The notes below the pieces were generated by a model, which did no database searches, was not told where the DNA came from, and was given only the letters and a program-made list of their open reading frames with translations. This document shows positions 45,111 to 52,877 of a stretch of DNA of 64,000 bases, piece by piece. The position numbers and the translations under genes were made by a program. The stretch is taken from NCBI RefSeq assembly GCF_900107625.1, contig NZ_FNQK01000003.1:124001-188000 (forward strand). The letters are read 5' to 3'. Position 1 is the first letter of the stretch, and every line of letters starts with the position of its first letter. Source of the stretch: Bizionia paragorgiae. Lineage in GTDB: Bacteria > Bacteroidota > Bacteroidia > Flavobacteriales > Flavobacteriaceae.

Positions 45111-46268
45111 ATGAACGTAGGAATTATAGGTTCAGGAACCATGGGAAGTGGCATAGCGCAAGTTGCTGCTACTGCTGGTTGCAAAGTGAAATTATACGAT
45201 ACCAATCAAGTGGCTTTAGATAAAGCTAAGGCGTCTCTTGAGAAAATATTATCTCGTTTAATCGAGAAAGGTAGAATAGACGATGCAGAAAAAAACAGAA
45301 TTCAATCGAATATTTCTTATGTCGTTGAATTGAAAAGTTTAGCAGATTCAAACCTAACCATCGAAGCCATTATTGAAAACCTTGACATTAAGAAAAAGGT
45401 GTTTTCAGAATTAGAGTCTTATGTTGCCGACGATTGTATTATCGCTTCAAACACCTCTAGTTTGTCTATCGCTTCCATTGCCTCATCACTTCAAAAGCCT
45501 GAACGTTGTGTTGGGATTCACTTTTTTAATCCAGCACCATTAATGAAGCTGGTAGAGGTTATTCCTGCAATTCAAACCGCAAAAGAAGTTCTTGAAAAGT
45601 CCATACAAACCATTAGGGATTGGAAAAAAACAGTCGCTGTTGCTAAAGACACTCCTGGGTTTATCGTGAATAGAGTAGCGCGTCCATTTTATGGTGAAGC
45701 ATTACGAATTTACGAGGAAGGTATAGCTGACTTTGCAACGATTGATGCTGCAATGAAACAGGTTGGTGGTTTTAGAATGGGACCATTCGAACTCATGGAT
45801 TTCATTGGAAATGATGTGAATTATACCGTTACCGAAACCGTATTTACGGCCTTCTATTTCGATCCGAGATATAAGCCGTCTTTTACACAAAAACGATTTT
45901 CAGAAGCTGGCTATTTAGGAAGAAAATCAGGAAAAGGATATTATGATTATTCTGAAGGTGCTGTAAAACCAGAACCAAAACAAGATAAAGAATTAGCAAA
46001 TCAAATATTCGATAGAGTATTGGTGATGCTAATCAACGAAGCGGCAGATGCCTTGTTTTTAAACATCGCTTCAGCCGAAGATATTGACAATGCCATGACT
46101 AAAGGGGTTAACTATCCAAAAGGGCTATTGGCTTGGGCAGATGAGAAAGGTATCGATTGGTGCGTGTCAAAATTAGACGATTTATATAACGAATACCACG
46201 AAGACAGATACCGTTGTAGTCCGTTGTTAAGACGAATGAAGAAAAAAGGTAATAGGTTTGGGGTATGA
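45111..46268 (+). CDS. paaH: 3-hydroxyacyl-CoA dehydrogenase PaaH
   Basis: A 385-residue enzyme. NAD-binding motif GSGTMGSGIAQVAATAG at residues about 6-22, active-site region HFFNPAPLMKLVEVI near 140, and a C-terminal dimerisation domain with a partial second copy (TKGVNYPKGLLAWADEKG). It oxidises 3-hydroxyadipyl-CoA to 3-oxoadipyl-CoA. Its stop codon overlaps the start of IVP gene 3 (ATGA), and the last codons (KGNRFGV) are part of the left 7-nt repeat arm. Confidence 0.93.
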   Translation: MNVGIIGSGTMGSGIAQVAATAGCKVKLYDTNQVALDKAKASLEKILSRLIEKGRIDDAEKNRIQSNISYVVELKSLADSNLTIEAIIENLDIKKKVFSELESYVADDCIIASNTSSLSIASIASSLQKPERCVGIHFFNPAPLMKLVEVIPAIQTAKEVLEKSIQTIRDWKKTVAVAKDTPGFIVNRVARPFYGEALRIYEEGIADFATIDAAMKQVGGFRMGPFELMDFIGNDVNYTVTETVFTAFYFDPRYKPSFTQKRFSEAGYLGRKSGKGYYDYSEGAVKPEPKQDKELANQIFDRVLVMLINEAADALFLNIASAEDIDNAMTKGVNYPKGLLAWADEKGIDWCVSKLDDLYNEYHEDRYRCSPLLRRMKKKGNRFGV

Positions 46269-46690
46269 GAAGGTCCAAGTATCATTTCAAATTTGAGGAA
46301 TTAACGATTTATACAACCGCAATGGAATTTGGAGAAGTTGTTAATGTACAAACAAAGAAATTTCCTAAAGATGAACGATTTGAGTTGACATCACAATTTA
46401 AAAGAGCGGCAGATTCTATAGCATTGAATATAGCAGAGGGGGCAAGCGGTTCTGATAAACAGTTTCATAATTATTTAGGTAACGCTTGGTATAGTGCACA
46501 TGAATGTATTGCTTGTAGTTCTAAAGCTTGGTTAAGAAACTATATTACGACTGAAGAAGATGAGGAAAATAGAAGATTAATCACCGAATTATCAAAAATG
46601 ATAACAACTTTACGTGCAATAATTTTCAAAAGAATTAATATATAATTTTAAATAACGAATGAAACCTATTACCTCACACCTCATACCTAA
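46247..46690 (+). mobile_element. IVP element 3: four-helix-bundle gene between 7-nt repeat arms
   Basis: Left arm from 46247 reads AGGTAAT AGGTTTG GGGTATG AGAAGGT. The right arm at 46661-46690, read on the opposite strand, is AGGTATG AGGTGTG AGGTAAT AGGTTTC. GGTAATAGGTTT (46248-46259) and AAACCTATTACC (46662-46673) are perfect inverse copies. The arms overlap the paaH 3' end and the paaI 5' end. Confidence 0.6.
46265..46645 (+). CDS. Four-helix-bundle protein of the 23S rRNA intervening-sequence family (copy 3)
   Basis: A 126-residue S23/IVP family protein of a different subtype from copies 1 and 2. The family core is well preserved: LTSQFKRAADSIALNIAEGA, YLGNAWYSAHECIACSSKAW and a final RLITELSKMITTLRAIIFKR helix. 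It resembles copy 4. Its ATG overlaps the paaH stop, so it would be translated with paaH. No catalytic residues; probably a nucleic-acid-binding helical oligomer. Confidence 0.87.
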   Translation: MRRSKYHFKFEELTIYTTAMEFGEVVNVQTKKFPKDERFELTSQFKRAADSIALNIAEGASGSDKQFHNYLGNAWYSAHECIACSSKAWLRNYITTEEDEENRRLITELSKMITTLRAIIFKRINI

Positions 46691-47072
46691 AAAGATGCTC
46701 AGCCAAGACGCCTATAGTCAATGGCTAGGAATTGAAATTCTAGAATGTGAATTAGGACGTTGCAAAGTAGGGATGACCGTTAGAAAGGAAATGCTTAATA
46801 GTATGGGAAAAGCCCATGGAGGAATCAGTTATTCATTAGCAGATACCGCCTTCGGTTTTGCAGCGAATACCCATGGTAAATATGCCGTTTCTATCGATAC
46901 GAGTATCAATCATATCGAAGCCTTAAACGAAGGGGATTATTTAGTGGCCGAATCCGTAATTGAAAATGTAAAAAACAGATTGGGCTTTAATATTATTGAA
47001 GTAAAACGTGGAGACGAATTAGTAGCTCTTTTTAAAGGGGTTGCTTATAGAACGCAAAAAGACTGGGAATAA
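46659..47072 (+). CDS. paaI: Phenylacetate pathway thioesterase PaaI
   Basis: A 137-residue hotdog-fold thioesterase. The catalytic region GKAHGGISYSLADTAFGFAANTHG holds the HGG turn and catalytic Asp of PaaI. It hydrolyses dead-end ring-hydroxylated or epoxide-derived CoA esters and frees CoA. The first 12 codons (KPITSHLIPKK) are encoded by the right arm of IVP element 3. A second ATG at 46695 (LSQDAYSQWLGIE) would avoid this. The longer form gives the usual family length, so I keep it with doubt. Confidence 0.88.
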   Translation: MKPITSHLIPKKMLSQDAYSQWLGIEILECELGRCKVGMTVRKEMLNSMGKAHGGISYSLADTAFGFAANTHGKYAVSIDTSINHIEALNEGDYLVAESVIENVKNRLGFNIIEVKRGDELVALFKGVAYRTQKDWE

Positions 47073-47091
47073 ACCATAAAACTATTAATAT

Positions 47092-47952
47092 ATGAAATGG
47101 CAAGGTAGAAGAAAAAGTGGAAACTTAGAAGACCGTCGTGGTATGGGGTCTAAAGGTAAAATTGCAGCAGGTGGTGGTTTGGTCGCCGTTGTTGTGATTC
47201 TCTTACAGCTTTTTGGTGGTGAAACAGGAAAGCAAATAGCTCCAATTATAGAACAAGTAGGTAATAGTCAAACGGTTCAGCAGGTAGAGCAAAGAGAATT
47301 AACCCAAGAAGAACAACTTATGGGTGATTTTATGGCTACCGTATTGGCAGATACAGAAGATATATGGACTCAACTTTTTAGAGAACATAATTTAGGGGAA
47401 TACAAAGAACCTAAAATGGTATTGTTCAGTGATGCTGTGAATACGGCTTGTGGAAGCGCAAGTTCCGCTTCAGGACCATTTTATTGCCCAGGAGATCAAA
47501 AAGTGTATATGGATTTAGTCTTTTTCAACGAACTCAAATCGCGTTTCGGTGCTAAGGGAGGCGACTTTGCTATCGCTTATGTTACAGCACATGAGATTGG
47601 TCACCATATTCAAACCATATTAGGAACGTCCAACAAAGTACGTCAATTGCAATCGCAATCTAATAAAGCGAAGGCCAACAGACTTTCTGTAGCTCAGGAA
47701 TTGCAGGCCGATTTCTATGCAGGTGTTTGGGCGCATCACAATAGAAAATATTTACAAGAAGGAGATATCGAAGAAGCTCTAAGTGCAGCCAATGCAGTTG
47801 GAGATGATGCTATTCAAAAGCGTACAAGAGGAACGGTTTCTCCAGATAGCTTTACTCATGGGACTTCAGAGCAACGTATGGAGTGGTTTATGAAAGGCTT
47901 TAAAACAGGGGATATGAGACAAGGTGATACCTTTTCTGCTATTCTGAATTAA
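47092..47952 (+). CDS. YpfJ-type neutral zinc metallopeptidase
   Basis: A 286-residue protein of the YpfJ (putative neutral zinc metallopeptidase) family. The conserved start MKWQGRRKSGNLEDRRG is followed by one membrane helix (about 24-42), an outward-facing domain with the CPGDQKVYMDL strand, and the zinc motif HEIGHHIQ near residue 161 with a downstream QELQADFYAGVW that provides the third ligand. It sits between paaI and paaJ, with no known role in phenylacetate breakdown. The substrate is unknown. Confidence 0.9.
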   Translation: MKWQGRRKSGNLEDRRGMGSKGKIAAGGGLVAVVVILLQLFGGETGKQIAPIIEQVGNSQTVQQVEQRELTQEEQLMGDFMATVLADTEDIWTQLFREHNLGEYKEPKMVLFSDAVNTACGSASSASGPFYCPGDQKVYMDLVFFNELKSRFGAKGGDFAIAYVTAHEIGHHIQTILGTSNKVRQLQSQSNKAKANRLSVAQELQADFYAGVWAHHNRKYLQEGDIEEALSAANAVGDDAIQKRTRGTVSPDSFTHGTSEQRMEWFMKGFKTGDMRQGDTFSAILN

Positions 47953-47974
47953 ATTTTAGATGTATACCATTGGT

Positions 47975-47995
47975 ATTTCGTACGGGCTACGGAAT
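47975..47995 (+). repeat. Short dispersed hairpin (ATTTCGTA/TACGGAAT)
   Basis: ATTTCGTA at 47975-47982 pairs with TACGGAAT at 47988-47995 (one G-T pair), followed by CCAAAATAAA as at 45091. Same family as the hairpins at 45071 and 52036. Confidence 0.5.
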
Positions 47996-48051
47996 CCAAA
48001 ATAAAAAATTATAATATTAAAATGCTCAGCTGCTGAGAAGAATAAAAGATT

Positions 48052-49266
48052 ATGAAAGAAGCTTATATAATAGACGGAATCAGAACACCAATTGGAAATT
48101 ACAAAGGTACTTTATCTGCTGTACGAACAGACGATTTAGGAGCTATTGTAATCAAAGAAATTGTAAAACGTAATCCAAACATACCAAGTGATGCTTACGA
48201 CGATGTGATTATGGGTTGTGCTAACCAAGCAGGAGAAGATAATCGTAACGTAGCGAGAATGTCAGCGCTTTTAGCAGGCCTTCCTTTTACGGTTCCAGGA
48301 GAAACGGTGAACCGATTATGTAGTTCAGGGTTATCAGCAATCATTCACGCTAATAGAGCAATCAAAGCTGGAGATGGCGACTTGTTTATTTCTGGTGGTG
48401 TAGAAAATATGACCCGCGGGCCATACGTTATCGCTAAACCTTCTAGTGCTTTTGGAAACGATTCTAAAATGTACGACTCTAGTTTCGGATGGCGTTTTGT
48501 AAACCCGAAAATGAACGAGATGTACGGGACAGACGGTATGGGAAATACTGCCGAAAACCTAGTAGAGAAATATAATATCTCAAGAGAAGACCAAGATAAG
48601 TTCGCACTTTGGAGTCAGCAAAAAGCAACCAAAGCTCAAGAAAACGGAAGATTGGCAAAGGAGATTGTTACCGTAGAAATTCCACAGCGTAAAAAAGACC
48701 CGATTCAATTTTCAAAAGATGAATTCGTAAAACCAACGAGTTCTTTAGAGGTGCTGGCAAAATTACGTCCAGCGTTTAAAAAAGAAGGCGGAAGTGTAAC
48801 AGCAGGAAACTCTTCAGGATTGAATGATGGGGCAGCAGCAACAATCATTGCTTCTGGAGATGCCGTAAAAAAATATAACCTTAAACCGCTAGCAAGAATC
48901 GTAAGTTCTGCTGTGGTTGGTGTCGAGCCAAGAATTATGGGTATCGGTCCTGTTGAAGCGTCTAATAAAGCCTTAGAAAAAGCGGGTTTAACAATGGACG
49001 ATATGGATGTTATCGAACTTAACGAGGCTTTTGCTGCTCAAGCTTTAGCGTGTACGCGTGCGTGGAGATTAAAAGACAACGACCCGAGGTTAAATCCTAA
49101 TGGAGGTGCTATCGCCATTGGTCACCCACTAGGTGTTACCGGTGCGAGAACCACTTATTCTGCAGCTCTAGAATTGAACGAGCAGAAAAAACGTTATGCT
49201 TTAGTAACCATGTGTATTGGCGTTGGTCAAGGTTATGCAGCGGTTATCGAAAACGTAAATCTGTAG
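48052..49266 (+). CDS. paaJ: 3-oxoadipyl-CoA thiolase PaaJ
   Basis: A 404-residue thiolase. Active-site Cys in NRLCSSGLSAI (residue about 91), the LNEAFAAQAL motif, the GHPLG histidine loop and the second Cys in CIGVGQG are present. It splits 3-oxoadipyl-CoA (and the 2,3-didehydro form) into acetyl-CoA and succinyl-CoA, the last reaction of the pathway. It could also serve in protocatechuate breakdown (PcaF), but its place in this operon favours PaaJ. Confidence 0.93.
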   Translation: MKEAYIIDGIRTPIGNYKGTLSAVRTDDLGAIVIKEIVKRNPNIPSDAYDDVIMGCANQAGEDNRNVARMSALLAGLPFTVPGETVNRLCSSGLSAIIHANRAIKAGDGDLFISGGVENMTRGPYVIAKPSSAFGNDSKMYDSSFGWRFVNPKMNEMYGTDGMGNTAENLVEKYNISREDQDKFALWSQQKATKAQENGRLAKEIVTVEIPQRKKDPIQFSKDEFVKPTSSLEVLAKLRPAFKKEGGSVTAGNSSGLNDGAAATIIASGDAVKKYNLKPLARIVSSAVVGVEPRIMGIGPVEASNKALEKAGLTMDDMDVIELNEAFAAQALACTRAWRLKDNDPRLNPNGGAIAIGHPLGVTGARTTYSAALELNEQKKRYALVTMCIGVGQGYAAVIENVNL

Positions 49267-49268
49267 TA

Positions 49269-49355
49269 TTTGGGCGTTACCACAAGGGTCGCACTTTCCG
49301 CTATATCTTTTTTGCTTTTAATGGCAAAAAAGGATGCCGCTTCAATTGCTAACGC
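49269..49355 (+). repeat. Dispersed intergenic repeat, copy 2
   Basis: Begins TTTGGGCGTTACCACAAGG and ends TTGCTAACGC; the middle differs from copies 1 and 3 (TATATCTTTTTTGCTTTTAA), which suggests a conserved frame with a changeable core. Located right after paaJ. Confidence 0.8.
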
Positions 49356-49377
49356 AAACGCACTCGGACGGAATAAA

Positions 49378-49406
49378 ACCTAACAGGTTTTTAAAACCTG
49401 TTAGGT
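49378..49406 (+). repeat. Perfect palindromic hairpin
   Basis: ACCTAACAGGTTT at 49378-49390 is the exact inverse of AAACCTGTTAGGT at 49394-49406. A repeat of this type is common in Bacteroidota genomes. No T-run follows. It lies between paaJ and paaZ. Confidence 0.75.
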
Positions 49407-49435
49407 CTCAAAAATAGATGAAGAATAAAAAAGTA

Positions 49436-49498
49436 AAATGAAAATGAAATTGAACTCGGAGCACATTCAGCTTCAATTTTAGATTCAATTTCAAATTT
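49436..49498 (+). repeat. Inverted 6-nt repeat arms without a gene (empty IVP-like site 2)
   Basis: Left arm (TGAAAA TGAAAT TGAACT) at 49436-49459 and right arm (TTCAGC TTCAAT TTTAGA TTCAAT TTCAAA) at 49466-49498. Same design as the site between paaC and paaD, with a 6-nt loop. It ends 29 nt before paaZ. Confidence 0.55.
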
Positions 49499-49527
49499 AA
49501 AAAACACCCACTGTCGTGGGCAATATT

Positions 49528-52029
49528 ATGAAAAAAATACAAAATTACGTCAACGGAAAATGGACAGAAGGTACAGGTGAAGGTGTTCCAATGTTCGACG
49601 CTATTACAGGAGAAGTAGTTGCCTTATCGGATACGCAAGGTCTAGATTTTGGCGAAATTCTTCACTACGGAAGAACAAAAGGTGGTGAAAAACTACGTAA
49701 AATGACGTTTCAAGAACGTGGAAATATGCTAAAAAGTCTGGCGCTTTATCTTATGAAAAAGAAAGCCGCTTTTTACGAATTAAGTTATAGAACAGGGGCA
49801 ACAAAAGTAGATAGCTGGATAGATATTGAAGGTGGTTTCGGAAACCTATTTGCCAATGCATCGCTACGTAAATTATTTCCAAATCAGTCGTATCACGTAG
49901 AAGGTGATGCTATCGATTTGTCTCGTGGTGGTCGCTTTATGGCGCATCATATTATGGTGCCTAAAAAAGGAGTTGCTGTTCATATTAATGCTTTTAACTT
50001 CCCGGTTTGGGGAATGTTAGAAAAATGTGCTACGAACTGGATGGCCGGTGTGCCTGCTGTAGTAAAACCAGCAACAAACACCTCGTTTCTAACCGAAGCT
50101 GTTGTTCGTGAAATTATAGCTTCTGGAATTTTACCAGAAGGCGCACTGCAACTTATTACCGGTTCGGCAAGAACGATTTTAGATACCGTAGAATCTCAAG
50201 ATGTCGTGACCTTCACCGGTTCGGCAACAACGGGACGTTTATTAAAATCTCATAAGCGTATTATTGACGAGTCTGTGCCATTTAATATGGAAGCCGATTC
50301 ATTAAACGCATCTGTTTTAGGTGAAGATGCTATTCCTGGAACGCCAGAATTCGACCTGTTTATTAAAGAGGTTAGAAATGAAATGACTGTGAAATGTGGA
50401 CAAAAATGTACGGCTATCCGTAGAATAATTGTACCGCAAAATTTGGTTGAAGATGTTCAAATTGCCCTAGGTAAAGCCTTGTCTAAAGTAACTATTGGTG
50501 ACCCAAGATTAAAAGAGGTTCGCATGGGAGCTTTGGTGAGTAAAGACCAAGTAACCGAAGTGAGAGAGCGTGTTCAAGAATTATCTAAAACAGCAAGTAT
50601 TGTTTATGGTGATTTAGATAAGATTGAGACGATTGGTGCCGATGCTAAAAAAGGCGCATTCTTAAGTCCGATTTTACTTCGTGAAGATCATCCGTTTACA
50701 AATTTAGCAGTACACGAAACCGAAGCTTTCGGACCAGTAAGTACTATAATGCCATATAAAAACTTGGATGAAGCCATTACATTAGCGCAAATGGGTAAAG
50801 GATCGTTAGTATCTTCTATCGCCACTTACGATAATAAAGTAGCTAAGGACTATGTGGTTAATGCGGCAAGTCACCACGGACGAATTTTAGTGATAAACCG
50901 TGATATGGCTAAAGAAAGTACAGGCCATGGTTCACCATTACCAAACTTAGTTCACGGTGGTCCAGGACGTGCTGGTGGAGGAGAGGAAATGGGTGGAATG
51001 CGTGGTATAAAACACTATTTACAACGTACAGCCATACAAGGTTCACCAACGACATTAACAGAAATTACAGGTATTTATCAGCAAAATGCAGAGTATAAGG
51101 AAGCAGAACAGCATCCATTTAAATACCACTGGGAAGATATCAAAGCGGGTATGTCGCTTAAAACGCATAACCGTACATTAACAGATTCTGATATTATCAA
51201 CTTCGCGAATCTTACTTGGGATCATTTCTATGCACATACCGATACCACCTCTTTAGACGGTAGTATTTTTGAAAAAAGAACAGCACACGGCTATTTCATT
51301 ATAGCAGCAGCAGCCGGTTTATTTGTTTATCCTAATAAAGGGCCTGTAGCAGCAAACTACGGATTGGAAGAATGTAGATTCCTTCGTCCGCTATACCACA
51401 ACGACACGATCTATGTGCGTTTAACTTGTAAGCAAAAAATTGATCGTGATGTGGCTTCAGCAGAACACCCAAGCGGAATCGTAAAATGGTACGTTGAGGT
51501 TTTTGATGCCTTAACCGACGAAATGGTAGCCTTTGCAACGATCTTAACGATGGTTGAGAAAAAGCAAGAGGTTTTTGTTGAAATGACCGAAGATAAAATC
51601 AAAGAATGCCTTTCAAAATTAAAAGAAGATTCTAAACCGAAATGGGGAATTCTAACGCCTCAGCATCTTTTAGAACACCTTGAAGAAGGTTACAGATTAG
51701 CTTCAGGAGAAATTAAAGTAACCGAATGTGTCACTCCGGAAAAAATCGTTGAGAAAGTTCATAATTCATTATACAACTACGAGAAATTCCCAAAAGGAAC
51801 GAGTTTTCCAACGTATAAAAAAGAAGAGTTAGAAGATTTAAAACATCCAGATTTCGAAACAGCAAAGGCAAAATTCTTTGAAGCAAGAGAGGCTTATGTT
51901 GCCTTCTATAAAGAAAATCCAGATGCCGTTTTAACAAATATGGTTTTTGGAGATTTAAATAGATACGAGTGGTATTTATTAGAGCGTAAACATTTAAACC
52001 ACCATTTCGAGCAATTCGGATTAATTTAG
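49528..52029 (+). CDS. paaZ: Bifunctional oxepin-CoA hydrolase/aldehyde dehydrogenase PaaZ with an extra C-terminal domain
   Basis: An 833-residue protein; the known PaaZ is about 680. The aldehyde dehydrogenase part (about 1-520) has the active-site Cys in VKCGQKCTAIRR and Glu in FNMEADSLN. The MaoC-like hydratase part (about 530-675) has the D....H pair in TWDHFYAHTD. Residues about 680-833 are an added DUF1569/DinB-like helical domain (WGILTPQHLLEHL, LNRYEWYLLERKHLNHHF). The protein opens the oxepin ring and oxidises the aldehyde. The ATG at 49528 gives the normal start KKIQNYVNGKW. Confidence 0.94.
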   Translation: MKKIQNYVNGKWTEGTGEGVPMFDAITGEVVALSDTQGLDFGEILHYGRTKGGEKLRKMTFQERGNMLKSLALYLMKKKAAFYELSYRTGATKVDSWIDIEGGFGNLFANASLRKLFPNQSYHVEGDAIDLSRGGRFMAHHIMVPKKGVAVHINAFNFPVWGMLEKCATNWMAGVPAVVKPATNTSFLTEAVVREIIASGILPEGALQLITGSARTILDTVESQDVVTFTGSATTGRLLKSHKRIIDESVPFNMEADSLNASVLGEDAIPGTPEFDLFIKEVRNEMTVKCGQKCTAIRRIIVPQNLVEDVQIALGKALSKVTIGDPRLKEVRMGALVSKDQVTEVRERVQELSKTASIVYGDLDKIETIGADAKKGAFLSPILLREDHPFTNLAVHETEAFGPVSTIMPYKNLDEAITLAQMGKGSLVSSIATYDNKVAKDYVVNAASHHGRILVINRDMAKESTGHGSPLPNLVHGGPGRAGGGEEMGGMRGIKHYLQRTAIQGSPTTLTEITGIYQQNAEYKEAEQHPFKYHWEDIKAGMSLKTHNRTLTDSDIINFANLTWDHFYAHTDTTSLDGSIFEKRTAHGYFIIAAAAGLFVYPNKGPVAANYGLEECRFLRPLYHNDTIYVRLTCKQKIDRDVASAEHPSGIVKWYVEVFDALTDEMVAFATILTMVEKKQEVFVEMTEDKIKECLSKLKEDSKPKWGILTPQHLLEHLEEGYRLASGEIKVTECVTPEKIVEKVHNSLYNYEKFPKGTSFPTYKKEELEDLKHPDFETAKAKFFEAREAYVAFYKENPDAVLTNMVFGDLNRYEWYLLERKHLNHHFEQFGLI

Positions 52030-52035
52030 TCTGTC

Positions 52036-52055
52036 ATTCCTGCGTGTGCAGGAAT
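52036..52055 (+). repeat. Short dispersed hairpin (ATTCCTGC/GCAGGAAT)
   Basis: ATTCCTGC at 52036-52043 pairs exactly with GCAGGAAT at 52048-52055, following TCTGTC. Similar to repeats often seen between genes in Bacteroidota. Confidence 0.65.
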
Positions 52056-52088
52056 CTTTAAAGAAAAAGTAATAATCATAAAATGGAC

Positions 52089-52104
52089 TCCTGCTTTCGC
52101 AGGA
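52089..52104 (+). repeat. Second short hairpin (TCCTGC/GCAGGA)
   Basis: TCCTGC at 52089-52094 pairs with GCAGGA at 52099-52104 around TTTC. It overlaps the extended reading frame upstream of the next gene, which argues for the later start. Confidence 0.6.
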
Positions 52105-52124
52105 AAGACAAAAAATATATTAAG

Positions 52125-52877
52125 ATGAGTCAACCTTATGTTAAACTAGACATACAAAACGAAGTAGGATATATAGAATTTTTTCATCCTGCACACAACT
52201 CTCTACCGGGAGATATTTTAGCAAAATTAGCACAAACAATTACCGACGCGGGAACTAACGATGACATCAAAGTGATTGTTCTTAAGAGTGGAGGCGATAG
52301 AACCTTCTGTGCCGGAGCAAGTTTTAATGAATTAATCAACATCAACGATGCAGCAACAGGAAAGGTTTTCTTTTCAGGGTTTGCAAATGTTATTAATGCC
52401 ATGCGCAAATGTCCGAAATTTATTATCGGTCGAGTGCAAGGTAAAACCGTAGGAGGTGGTGTTGGTTTAGCAGCATCAACCGATTATTGTATGGCATCGA
52501 AATTTGCTGCCATAAAATTAAGTGAATTAAATATTGGTATCGGACCATTCGTAGTCGGACCAGCTATAGAGCGTAAAATGGGATTAAGCGCCATGTCGCA
52601 AATCGCAATTGATGCCAACTCATTTTACCCTGCAGACTGGGCACAACAAAAAGGACTTTATACACAAGTTTACGATTCTACAGAAGCTTTAGACGAGGCT
52701 GTAAAAGCAACAGCGGAGCACTTATGTACCTACAATCCAGAAGCGATTAAAGAAATGAAAGCGATTTTCTGGAAAGGAACGGAAGATTGGGATACGCTGT
52801 TAGCAGAACGTGCTGCAACTAGTGGAACTTTAGTGCTTTCAGAATTCACAAAAGAAAAATTAAAGACCTATAAATAG
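52125..52877 (+). CDS. Enoyl-CoA hydratase/isomerase family protein, PaaF-like
   Basis: A 250-residue crotonase. Segments FFHPAHNSLPGDIL and FCAGASFNEL form the oxyanion hole. Of the two hydratase glutamates the first is missing (GGGVGLAASTDYC) and the second is kept (LSELNIGIGPF). PaaF is the 2,3-dehydroadipyl-CoA hydratase of the pathway and is otherwise not seen in this operon, so this is the candidate, though the missing residue leaves room for an isomerase role. The ATG at 52125 was chosen since the region before it is a repeat hairpin. Confidence 0.8.
   Translation: MSQPYVKLDIQNEVGYIEFFHPAHNSLPGDILAKLAQTITDAGTNDDIKVIVLKSGGDRTFCAGASFNELININDAATGKVFFSGFANVINAMRKCPKFIIGRVQGKTVGGGVGLAASTDYCMASKFAAIKLSELNIGIGPFVVGPAIERKMGLSAMSQIAIDANSFYPADWAQQKGLYTQVYDSTEALDEAVKATAEHLCTYNPEAIKEMKAIFWKGTEDWDTLLAERAATSGTLVLSEFTKEKLKTYK

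Noticed and set aside
51332-51602. Antisense frames within paaZ and other large genes
   Set aside because: They lie entirely opposite well-supported genes and have no domain, start site or coding signal of their own.
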